From contig JAWODN010000071.1 in assembly GCA_046483285.1 (NCBI GenBank), forward strand, positions 1 to 41,745: a DNA stretch of 41,745 nt, read 5' to 3'. Below, piece after piece: positions 16,961 to 23,700 of this stretch; position 1 is the first letter of the stretch, and the number at the start of each line of letters is the position of its first letter. The notes beneath the pieces were generated by a model. That model worked only from the letters and a program-made list of their open reading frames with translations. It was not told the DNA's origin and searched no databases. The translations under genes and the position numbers were made by a program. Origin of the DNA: CAYRTV01 sp046483285 (GTDB lineage Bacteria > Acidobacteriota > Aminicenantia > Aminicenantales > Aminicenantaceae).

Positions 16961-18274
16961 TTAGAACAACTCGAGACCGGCTGCAAAAAGCGGGGACGAT
17001 CGCCCGCTGCGGTCCTCCGGCCCTTCATCAAAAATTCTTTGCCATCCCCCGCCCAATAATAAAGCGGCCCTCCGGGATAAGGGAACTTTCAACAGCAGGC
17101 GCGCTTCCAGGATATGCTGATCAGGCTCGTCCGCTGAACTCTTAAATAAACCGTAATTATCCCGGTAACGGTAACCTATTTCCGGTTGAAAAGCCACATT
17201 TCCGGCCGGAAATGTGGTGCCGTAATGAACCCCCCAGGTCAAAGACTCAGCGAGGTTGTCATCCAGGTTTCCCAGTCCCAGGGAAGCAACGGAATGCCAG
17301 CGGCCCACGGTAAATTTCATTCCCCCGGAGATCGCCACGCCTCCGGACGCCCAAAGCACACCACTCAGGGCCCCGTTTTCAGCCAAATTGACCACCCCCA
17401 GGGGAAGGCCATTGTGCTCCTGTCTGATGTAATTGACCAGTCCCACCTGCACACCGTCACTGGTTTCTCCGATATTCACCAGTCCGATTTGAATCCCCGA
17501 AGAGCGTGACGCGGCGTTCAGAGGCGCTATCTGCACTCCATGCAATTCCTCACCGGCGAGATTAAACAAACCGGATATTTGTCCCCCCTGAAATTCTTCA
17601 CCGACAATATTAAACAAACCGGACACTTGAATCCCCTGCATGCTTTCTCCGGCAATATTGAACAGCCCCGACGTCTGAATTCCCAGCATGTTTTCCCCGG
17701 CAATATTGAAGAAACCGGTTGCCTGGATTCCCTTCGCATTTTCACCTGCAATATTAAACAAACCGGCGAACTGACCGCCTTCAAATTCCTCTCCGGCGAT
17801 GTTCGCCAGACCGGAGGCTTGAAACCACCGCGCCTTGCCGCCGGCGACATTGATGAGCCCGGCGGTCTGGAAACCATGAATCTTTTCACCGGCGACCGTG
17901 ATGAGTCCCGAAGCCTGAAGGCCGGTGAAACTTTCTCCGCAGACGCTGGCCAAGCCGGAGGCTTGAATTCCCTGTCCCTTTTTACCGATCACCCCGGCCA
18001 GACCGCACACCTGGACTCCCCTTAGATGATCATTCACCAGGGAACCGGCCAGGCTCAGATCCAAACCGGAAACAGAACCGACCCGCCCGCAAGCCAAAGA
18101 TAAATTCATATTAACCCGGTCATAGGGAGAACGGTTTAAACTGACCGGATAATATAAAGACAGATTCAAAAACCTGTGGACTCCGGACTCCTCTTCTCTC
18201 TCATCCTCCTGGGCCGGAACCGGAATTCCTGTTAGAAAAACAAGCACAGCGGCAAAAACAATGATCCGTTTCAT
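16961..18274 (-). CDS. Exported repeat protein of LA_2272-like surface family (16-residue repeats)
   Basis: A 437-residue protein with a signal peptide (MKRIIVFAAVLVFLTGIPVPAQ). Residues 86-245 are ten consecutive 16-residue units of pattern GxQxSGLxNIAGExxx, followed by two or three 14-residue variants (GIQIGLVNIGETSD). Such GLFNIAGE-type arrays are seen in surface-repeat proteins like those annotated as LA_2272 family in Leptospira and Bacteroidota. The regular period suggests a stacked beta structure. The C-terminal ~140 residues look like outer-membrane strands (VAISGGMKFTVGRWHSVASLGLG, AFQPEIGYRYRDNYG) and end in GLELF, with a terminal aromatic typical of barrels. GAGGTG precedes the start. 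It is transcribed divergently from the ChaN-PDZ gene. Function unknown; I infer surface exposure. Confidence 0.75.
   Translation of the reverse strand: MKRIIVFAAVLVFLTGIPVPAQEDEREEESGVHRFLNLSLYYPVSLNRSPYDRVNMNLSLACGRVGSVSGLDLSLAGSLVNDHLRGVQVCGLAGVIGKKGQGIQASGLASVCGESFTGLQASGLITVAGEKIHGFQTAGLINVAGGKARWFQASGLANIAGEEFEGGQFAGLFNIAGENAKGIQATGFFNIAGENMLGIQTSGLFNIAGESMQGIQVSGLFNIVGEEFQGGQISGLFNLAGEELHGVQIAPLNAASRSSGIQIGLVNIGETSDGVQVGLVNYIRQEHNGLPLGVVNLAENGALSGVLWASGGVAISGGMKFTVGRWHSVASLGLGNLDDNLAESLTWGVHYGTTFPAGNVAFQPEIGYRYRDNYGLFKSSADEPDQHILEARLLLKVPLSRRAALLLGGGWQRIFDEGPEDRSGRSSPLFAAGLELF
17540..18019 (-). repeat. 48-bp coding repeat array (ten units)
   Basis: This is the DNA encoding the ten 16-residue units of the surface repeat protein. 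The units are recognisable but diverged at the DNA level (for example attaaacaaaccgg and caatattgaacagcccc types), so the array is old or kept by selection on the protein rather than freshly expanded. Confidence 0.75.
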
Positions 18275-18391
18275 GGGACACCTCGCCTTTCGGTAACTTC
18301 ATTTATTATATACGAATATTTTACTCATATGGTTCACCTTTCCCGGGATTCCACCCCGCCGTGAGAACCCCGCCAAGTATGAATCCGGCGA

Positions 18392-18420
18392 TTGCCTGGC
18401 GGGTCCTCCTCTGATATGAT
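18392..18420 (+). promoter_or_regulatory. Candidate promoter of the ChaN-PDZ gene
   Basis: TTGCCT (18392-18397) and TATGAT (18415-18420) with a 17-bp spacer, immediately before the GGGAGG ribosome site at 18428. The predicted transcript would have a very short leader. Confidence 0.45.
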
Positions 18421-18438
18421 AATTTTTGGGAGGTGAAC

Positions 18439-19683
18439 ATGCGGAAAATCACAATTGTTTTAATTTCGTTTTTCTGCCTGGGGATAACATTCATGGAAGC
18501 CGCAGACGAGCCCGATGAAACCCTGCGGCTGAGAATCGGAGATCCCGCGCTTAAAGACAAAACCATTCAAATCCAGGCGGGAAAAATCTATTCAGCCCGG
18601 ACGCAGGCCCCCATTTCCTTTGAGCAAATGATATCAGAGATGACGGACAGCCATTATATATATACCGGTGAATCCCACAACAATCTGCGCATGCATGAAA
18701 TCCAGAGGCAAATCGCAGAAGCCCTTTATCACCAGGACCCTGATTTAGCGATAGGTATGGAAATGTTCGATGTCACCCGGCAGGAGGTTTTGAATAAATG
18801 GAGTCTGGGTCTTCTTAGTGAGGAGGAATTCATTCAGGAAGCCGAATGGTATGTCACCTGGAATTTTAACTTCAATTATTATAAACCTGTCTTTGACCTG
18901 GCAAAATCAAAAAAAATTCCTGTATACGCCTTAAACGCTCCCCGGAAAATCATTTCCAAAATCCGGATGCAGGGGTGGGAAGCCTTGAGTCCGGAAGAGA
19001 AGAACCTTGTTCCTGAGCCGGATGTAACGCATGAGGACCACCGCACTTTGATGAAAGAAGTTTTCAGCCATATCGACATGCCGGAAGCCATGAAAGGCCG
19101 CGGGGCGGCTGATATGATGTTTGAAAGCCTGTACCGGGCTCAATCCGCATGGGATGAAGTGATGGCCGAAAACGCAATGAACGCGGCCCAAGTGGAAAAT
19201 GCCCGGGTGATGGTCATGGCCGGTTACGGGCACCTCAGCTATAACCTCGGTACCAACCGGCGGGTTTTTGAAAAAAACCGTCTCCCCTACAAAACCGTTA
19301 TCTGCGTGGAGGTCCCTTCTTCCACTGAAACCATAGAGGTCAGTGCTTCCTTCGCTGATTATGTTTGGGGGATTGAAAAAGAAAAAAGACCGGCTTATCC
19401 CTCTCCCGGCCTCCCTTTGAAAAAATTCAGCGGGCTGGACAATCCGGTTATTGAAAAAGATCCGGTTTCAGGTGTCGCCGAAGGGCAGGATTTCAAAAAA
19501 GGCGACGTCCTTCTTTCAGCGGACGGACAGAAATTCACATCCATCCATGATCTCCGCCGGTATATGAGCCGGTTCACATGGGGAGATGAAATCATTTTCC
19601 GCCTTTTGCGGGAAGGACAGGAAGTGACTTCCATTTTGAAATTCGCACAAAAAGAGCCCGAAAATTGTGAGCCGGAGGATTAA
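18439..19683 (+). CDS. ChaN-family haem-binding-like protein with C-terminal PDZ domain
   Basis: A 414-residue exported protein. The start ATG 18439 follows GGGAGG by five bases; the signal peptide is about residues 1-21. Residues ~55-280 match the ChaN/Cofac_haem_bdg family (PF04187): YIYTGESHNNLRMHEIQ, IGMEMFDVTRQEVLNKW and a terminal VMVMAGYGHLSYNLG. Members bind haem, and some are iron-regulated lipoproteins. Residues ~315-405 form a PDZ-like domain (GVAEGQDFKKGDVLLSADGQ), a combination seen in several bacterial ChaN proteins. No lipobox cysteine is visible, so it is probably periplasmic. Its stop overlaps the stop of the convergent DUF362 gene by four bases. A role in haem or iron handling is family-based inference. 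Confidence 0.82.
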   Translation: MRKITIVLISFFCLGITFMEAADEPDETLRLRIGDPALKDKTIQIQAGKIYSARTQAPISFEQMISEMTDSHYIYTGESHNNLRMHEIQRQIAEALYHQDPDLAIGMEMFDVTRQEVLNKWSLGLLSEEEFIQEAEWYVTWNFNFNYYKPVFDLAKSKKIPVYALNAPRKIISKIRMQGWEALSPEEKNLVPEPDVTHEDHRTLMKEVFSHIDMPEAMKGRGAADMMFESLYRAQSAWDEVMAENAMNAAQVENARVMVMAGYGHLSYNLGTNRRVFEKNRLPYKTVICVEVPSSTETIEVSASFADYVWGIEKEKRPAYPSPGLPLKKFSGLDNPVIEKDPVSGVAEGQDFKKGDVLLSADGQKFTSIHDLRRYMSRFTWGDEIIFRLLREGQEVTSILKFAQKEPENCEPED

Positions 19684-20561
19684 ACCAATAAATCCTCAGT
19701 CCACCCGAGGGTTTTGATGTCGATATTATTCAAATCGCTGGTCCCCAAATCATAGACTTTATCAGCGGCTTCGACACAGATGGGAGGCGGAGAGAGCGGC
19801 CAGGGTTCCCCCCTCAGCTCTTCTCTTTTCGCCTGGATGATCTTCAGGCTTACCGCATCCACGGCCACCGGGTCGGTCCCGGCAATCAAGCCGTTGTAGG
19901 CCCACCTGTACCGCGGGTCCACCTGAGGTCCTTTATCACAAACCGGGTGCAGCGCATCCACCAGAATCAATCTGGTTTTGCCCTTGACTTGAGGAAGATT
20001 CCATATTTCCCCCAGTTTGGCGCTGTCCTGGTTATGATAATTCCGCGGGGCGCCGGAATAGAGGATATAATTTTTTATCACCGTTCCGATCCCGGTCAGC
20101 CAGTGGGCTTTAAGCCCGGGAAGGCAAATAAGGGCGGTGATGGGCTCAAGGTCCACTGACCGGCCCTGGGCGTTTCTGATGTTTTCTGAAGGGACGCCGG
20201 CACCGACCAGTGACTCCGTTATCACCTCAATCAGCTCATCATGGGTGGGATTCATAAGGGGTGTCGGCACCAGCCCGATGACGTCTCCCGGACTGACCAG
20301 CTTCAGCCAGGCCGCTTTCATATTGCTCTCGCCGGTTACTCCGGCTAATACCTGTTGAAGCATTTTTTCCAATACGCTTTTATCCACATTCAGGGCATCG
20401 TCCATGGCATCCCGGTCACGAACAATGAACACCGAACTCCTGCTCTTCATTTCTCCGATTCCTCTAAGCCATGCCGGGCCCAAGAGGGTGACGCCGAGCG
20501 TGGCACCCACGGTACCGCGGATGAAATCCCTTCTGGTGACCACAGGCTTTTTATTTTTCAT
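19680..20561 (-). CDS. DUF362-domain protein with Tat signal
   Basis: A 293-residue protein with a twin-arginine leader (TRRDFIRGTVGATLGVTLLG), followed by a DUF362 domain: VSPGDVIGLVPTP, PSENIRNAQGRS, TGIGTVIKNYILYSGAPRNYH and GTDPVAVDAVSLKIIQAKR. DUF362 proteins often carry or accompany iron-sulfur clusters; no ferredoxin cysteine motif is visible here. The start at 20561 is set by a GGGGAGG site; the longer frame starting at 20636 would overlap the upstream gene. It lies 20 bp downstream of the DUF6599-like gene, so the two form an operon. The last four bases overlap the end of the ChaN-PDZ gene on the other strand. Function unknown. Confidence 0.8.
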   Translation of the reverse strand: MKNKKPVVTRRDFIRGTVGATLGVTLLGPAWLRGIGEMKSRSSVFIVRDRDAMDDALNVDKSVLEKMLQQVLAGVTGESNMKAAWLKLVSPGDVIGLVPTPLMNPTHDELIEVITESLVGAGVPSENIRNAQGRSVDLEPITALICLPGLKAHWLTGIGTVIKNYILYSGAPRNYHNQDSAKLGEIWNLPQVKGKTRLILVDALHPVCDKGPQVDPRYRWAYNGLIAGTDPVAVDAVSLKIIQAKREELRGEPWPLSPPPICVEAADKVYDLGTSDLNNIDIKTLGWTEDLLV

Positions 20562-20581
20562 TTTCTCCTCCCCGGTAAAAT

Positions 20582-21583
20582 TTATTTTAAGACGGCCCGG
20601 CTCAAGACTTCCCGGGCGGATTCCCGGTCGGGGCACTCAAAAACCATGGCCAAGTACCGGTCATCCAGCTTGTATCCCAGCCAGCCGTCCTCGATGTGAA
20701 AAAAACCTTGATTTTCCACGCCTCTTTCCGGCTTCACTTCTCTATTCTTATCCGGAAGATAGGCATTGGAAAAATCCGTCAACGCGGTTGAGGCGTGTTC
20801 ATCATCCGGATATTTGATCACCAGGAGACGAACCGAATGTTTCTTCTGGTCTTTTTTTTCTTTTTCAAAAGTGACGATTACGGCCTCAGTGTAAGAATTC
20901 AGGTTCAAAATGTTTTCATGACTGATATAAAAAAATGAATTCAAAACCATATGAGAATAAAAATAAGCCGTTCGGTCTCTCTTTATGACCCAGGAAAAAT
21001 CCACAGGCGGATTGATAACCTGCAATAATTCCGGAGGAGAAGGATTTTTCCGGCCGGCGGTGATCAATTTCCCAAGTTTAAGGATAACGTCCCTGACTCC
21101 GGGACTTTCCCTGAACGCCAAAATCCGGATATATAAATTATCCGACCACGCTCTCAGCAACCCTTGTCCATACAAGGCCCGGCTCGGCGGAACAATGGAT
21201 TCGGCCGCTCCGCCGGCACCCGAAAAATTGAGTTCAACCGTTTCCCCGCCCCAATCCAGTGACAGCAGGCCGAAGGCGTCTTGAGAATCCTTCATGAAAT
21301 ACAGCTCCACCAGGATATCATTGCCGCTGTCATCCTGGTATTCATAGACCAGAAGATGATCAAAATGATAACTCAGATAAAGCTCTCCGGCGCCGTTCAT
21401 GTAATCAAATATATTTGTTTTTTCAATCCGCCGTGGAGGCCCCTCCAGCCTCCACCCGTCGATGGTATCCGGAAGGTTGATTTTGTCGGATGGCATGATA
21501 GTGGATTCTCCTTGTGAGAATATAAAAAAGGGCGCCAGAAAAAGAGCCGCCGCCACAGGAAATAAATTCCTCTTTGCTTTCAT
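20582..21583 (-). CDS. DUF6599-like exported protein
   Basis: A 333-residue exported protein with a signal peptide (MKAKRNLFPVAAALFLAPFF). The start at 21583 is preferred over the longer frame (21634) because an AGGGTG site precedes it. The block IEKTNIFDYMNGAGELYLSY followed by HFDHLLVYEYQD and DSQDAFGLLSLDWGGE matches what I know as DUF6599, a family frequent in Acidobacteriota-like and Aminicenantes genomes. The repeated DGWLGYKLDDRYLAMVFECP-type end suggests a two-part beta-rich fold. It precedes the DUF362 gene in the same operon, a pairing that hints at joint function, possibly membrane-associated redox, but nothing in the sequence proves it. Confidence 0.7.
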   Translation of the reverse strand: MKAKRNLFPVAAALFLAPFFIFSQGESTIMPSDKINLPDTIDGWRLEGPPRRIEKTNIFDYMNGAGELYLSYHFDHLLVYEYQDDSGNDILVELYFMKDSQDAFGLLSLDWGGETVELNFSGAGGAAESIVPPSRALYGQGLLRAWSDNLYIRILAFRESPGVRDVILKLGKLITAGRKNPSPPELLQVINPPVDFSWVIKRDRTAYFYSHMVLNSFFYISHENILNLNSYTEAVIVTFEKEKKDQKKHSVRLLVIKYPDDEHASTALTDFSNAYLPDKNREVKPERGVENQGFFHIEDGWLGYKLDDRYLAMVFECPDRESAREVLSRAVLK

Positions 21584-21658
21584 AGCTATTTCACCCTTAT
21601 TATTATTCTGTACCAAAGGAAAAAAGAATGTCAACCGCGTAAGCTGAAGCCATTCAGG

Positions 21659-22600
21659 TCAGATATATTCGATGGTGCTGGGAGGCTTGGGGGTCAGGTC
21701 ATAGACCACTTTGGTCACGCCCGGCACCTCGGTTGTGATTCTCGTGGTCACCTTTTTCAGGATATCATAGGGTATTTCCGTCACCTGGGCGGTGCGGGCA
21801 TCCCGGCTTTCCACGCAGCGCACCGCCACGATATGCCCGTAATTGCGCCCCTTTGCGTTTTCATCCCCTTTCATGGTCGCTTGATCGTTGAAAAGAACCG
21901 CCAGGCACTGGAACGGTTCCAAGGGCATGAGTTCCTCCTCCACGATGTTGTTGGCCAGGCGGGTCATGTGGATCCGTTCCCGGCTGACCTCCCCGATCAC
22001 CCTCCCGGACAAGCCCGGCCCTAAAAAAGGCATGGTGTTGAACCGTGTGCGGGGAATCCCGAGTTCTTCCGCCACTTCCCGGACTTCCCATTTGACCAAA
22101 TCGATCAAGGGCTCGATGGTTTTGAAGCCGTACTGCCTTTCCGGATCAATACCGATTTGAGATAATATGTTGTGCTGGGTTTTGACTCCGGCCTGGGTCT
22201 CTTCTATATCCGGTTTGATGGTCCCCTGCAGGAGGCATCCGGCTCCGGATTCACGGACCGCGTCTCCCAGGGATTTATAAAAGGTGTCCCGAAAAACTTT
22301 TCTCTTGGCTTCCCCGTCTTTCTCTCCCCTGAAGGCATCAAAAAAGCGGGCAGACACATCCTTGACTTCCACCGGAATTCCGATTTGTTCAAAACTCGAC
22401 TGGATGGTCTCAGGCTCATTCAAGCGCATCATGCCGGTATCGAGAAAAATATTATGGACTTTGTCTTCCAAAGCTTTGTGTGCCAGAACCGCCACCACCG
22501 AACTGTCTAATCCTCCGGATAAAGCGTTGACTGCGGTTTTCCGGCCTGCCGATTCCCGAATTTCTTGAATCTTTTTTTCAGCGAATTTTTTGGCATCCAT
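21659..22600 (-). CDS. guaA: GMP synthase ATP-pyrophosphatase subunit, stand-alone (split GuaA)
   Basis: A 313-residue protein equal to the C-terminal two-thirds of bacterial GuaA, with the PP-loop motif LSGGLDSSVVAVLAHKAL and the dimerisation/C-terminal region ending in LTPKPPSTIEYI. It activates XMP with ATP and amidates it to GMP. The glutamine amidotransferase domain (~200 residues) that normally precedes it is absent, and no frame upstream encodes one, so this is the split, archaeal-type organisation (GuaAb). Its amidotransferase partner must lie elsewhere. CGGAGGG precedes the start. In the same window PheRS is also archaeal-type, so two housekeeping enzymes here share that character. 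Confidence 0.93.
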   Translation of the reverse strand: MDAKKFAEKKIQEIRESAGRKTAVNALSGGLDSSVVAVLAHKALEDKVHNIFLDTGMMRLNEPETIQSSFEQIGIPVEVKDVSARFFDAFRGEKDGEAKRKVFRDTFYKSLGDAVRESGAGCLLQGTIKPDIEETQAGVKTQHNILSQIGIDPERQYGFKTIEPLIDLVKWEVREVAEELGIPRTRFNTMPFLGPGLSGRVIGEVSRERIHMTRLANNIVEEELMPLEPFQCLAVLFNDQATMKGDENAKGRNYGHIVAVRCVESRDARTAQVTEIPYDILKKVTTRITTEVPGVTKVVYDLTPKPPSTIEYI

Positions 22601-22752
22601 ATTTTTCCCTCCGGTTCATTTTTTGAAAACACCGATCTCTGGATTATTCAGAATAAAATTAATCATATCAATCATTCTGACTTATTTTAAAATAAATGGC
22701 AAAAATACTTAACCTGACCGGCACACAGGCCGGCTTATCCATTATCCCGCCC

Positions 22753-22850
22753 CATGGCCGCAAAGAAACCATTTTCTAAGTCATTATTCATGGCGGTTTC
22801 GCCGTCCGCGGCAAATGAAAATGCTCACGTTTGATTTTTTCGGAGGCCTT
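22753..22850. repeat. Dispersed repeat element B, copy 2
   Basis: Patchy match to 7901-8000 (catggcc, aaaccATTTTCTAAG, CATGGCGGTTTCGCCgtcCGCGGC, ATGAAAATG). It lies just upstream of element A copy 2, and the shared TTTCGAACTATAG end appears beyond it at 23181. A and B elements thus tile most of the 22.6-23.2 kb gap. Confidence 0.5.
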
Positions 22851-22889
22851 CTTCTTTTCCCGCGCGTCTCGCCTTTCCCGCTTTTTTTT

Positions 22890-23147
22890 AGCCTGAATTA
22901 TTCACGGGGCGAGATTGCTGCAGATGCGAGGCGCAGGGCATGAAGCCGTGGTACTTCACTGCGAATGCCCTGCAACAAAGCAGATGCGGTGAGAGTCGAC
23001 CCGCCCGAAGGGTAAAAAAATTGCGATTAAAATAAAAATATGAAAATGAAAAACTTTCCATTTGAACTTTCAATAAAAATCATGTTAATCGCTGATAAAA
23101 AAAAGATTGTAAAAACATCGCAATTTTTTTATGAATCGTTCAGGTTA
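22890..23147 (+). repeat. Dispersed repeat element A, copy 2 (full length)
   Basis: This is the most complete copy in the window, about 258 bp. The outer ends are imperfect inverted repeats: CCTGAATTATTCA at 22892-22904 and TGAATCGTTCAGG at 23132-23144. Next come a GC-rich arm (GCAGATGCGAGGCGCAGGGC, then GCGAATGCCCTGCAACAAAG) and an AT-rich core, 23013-23131, with perfect 15-bp inverted repeats at 23013-23027 and 23117-23131. The core is 119 bp in both copies. It encodes no transposase, so it would need help in trans if mobile. Confidence 0.85.
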
Positions 23148-23243
23148 GACAAGATAGACGAAATGGACTGTTTTTGTTATTTTCGAACTATAGGTCAGGT
23201 TAGGGATTCGCGAAACCAACGGCAAAAAAATTTAAAATATTGC

Positions 23244-23272
23244 TTGACACAACGACAATTGTCGTTTATATT
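23244..23272 (+). promoter_or_regulatory. Promoter of blaI-blaR operon
   Basis: Consensus TTGACA (23244-23249), a 17-bp spacer, and TATATT (23267-23272). The start site would fall near 23279, about 25 bp before the blaI start codon. A 16-bp palindrome fills the spacer (see operators). Confidence 0.85.
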
Positions 23273-23287
23273 AACGACAGATGTCGT
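23251..23287. promoter_or_regulatory. Two BlaI/MecI-type operators
   Basis: Operator 1 is the perfect 16-bp palindrome AACGACAATTGTCGTT (23251-23266), lying between the -35 and -10 hexamers. Operator 2 is ACGACAGATGTCGT (23274-23287), over the predicted start site. Their centres are 22 bp apart, about two helical turns, placing two repressor dimers on the same face. The TACA/TGTA-like core of BlaI/MecI sites in Gram-positives is replaced here by GACA/TGTC. The position predicts autorepression of the operon. Confidence 0.85.
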
Positions 23288-23304
23288 GAAAGAAGGAGGA
23301 AAAT

Positions 23305-23700
23305 ATGGCCAAAAAGCATCCCCCAAAGCTTTCCCCCGCCAATCTCGAAATCATGAAAATCGTATGGAAAAAGGGAGAGGTCTCCATTACCGACGTTGTG
23401 GAAGCCATAAACGCCAAAAGAAAAGACAATGTCCGCAGGACCACCATCCAGGTTCAGATGAAGCGTCTGGAAGATTACGGCTGGCTGAAACACCGGAACG
23501 AAGGGAGATCATACATTTACTCTGCTGTCAGGGAAAAACAAAAGACCCGGCGGGAAATTCTTGAAGATATCAAAAACCGCGTGTTCGGCGGATCCCGGGC
23601 GGAGCTGGTTCAATGCCTGCTCGAGGATACGGATGTCACCGCGGAAGAAATCCGGGAGCTCCGCGGGCGGCTGAAAAAACTGCAAGAGGAGCAGCCATGA
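23305..23700 (+). CDS. BlaI/MecI-family transcriptional repressor
   Basis: A 131-residue winged-helix repressor: KLSPANLEIMKIVWKKGEVS, RTTIQVQMKRLEDYGWLKHR (recognition helix and wing) and a C-terminal dimerisation region (RAELVQCLLEDTDVTAEEIREL). It has the usual BlaI length (~125). In the known systems BlaI is cleaved when the M56 sensor BlaR1 is activated, releasing the promoter. AGAAGGAGG precedes the start. Its stop overlaps the start of the M56 gene as ATGA, so they are coupled. Two matching palindromes in the promoter show autoregulation. No beta-lactamase gene is adjacent, so the inducer may be something other than a beta-lactam. Confidence 0.93.
   Translation: MAKKHPPKLSPANLEIMKIVWKKGEVSITDVVEAINAKRKDNVRRTTIQVQMKRLEDYGWLKHRNEGRSYIYSAVREKQKTRREILEDIKNRVFGGSRAELVQCLLEDTDVTAEEIRELRGRLKKLQEEQP

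Noticed and set aside
23040..23564. A 174-codon frame running from element A through blaI
   Set aside because: It mixes repeat translation with an out-of-frame reading of blaI; the blaI frame with its operators and ribosome site is clearly the real one.
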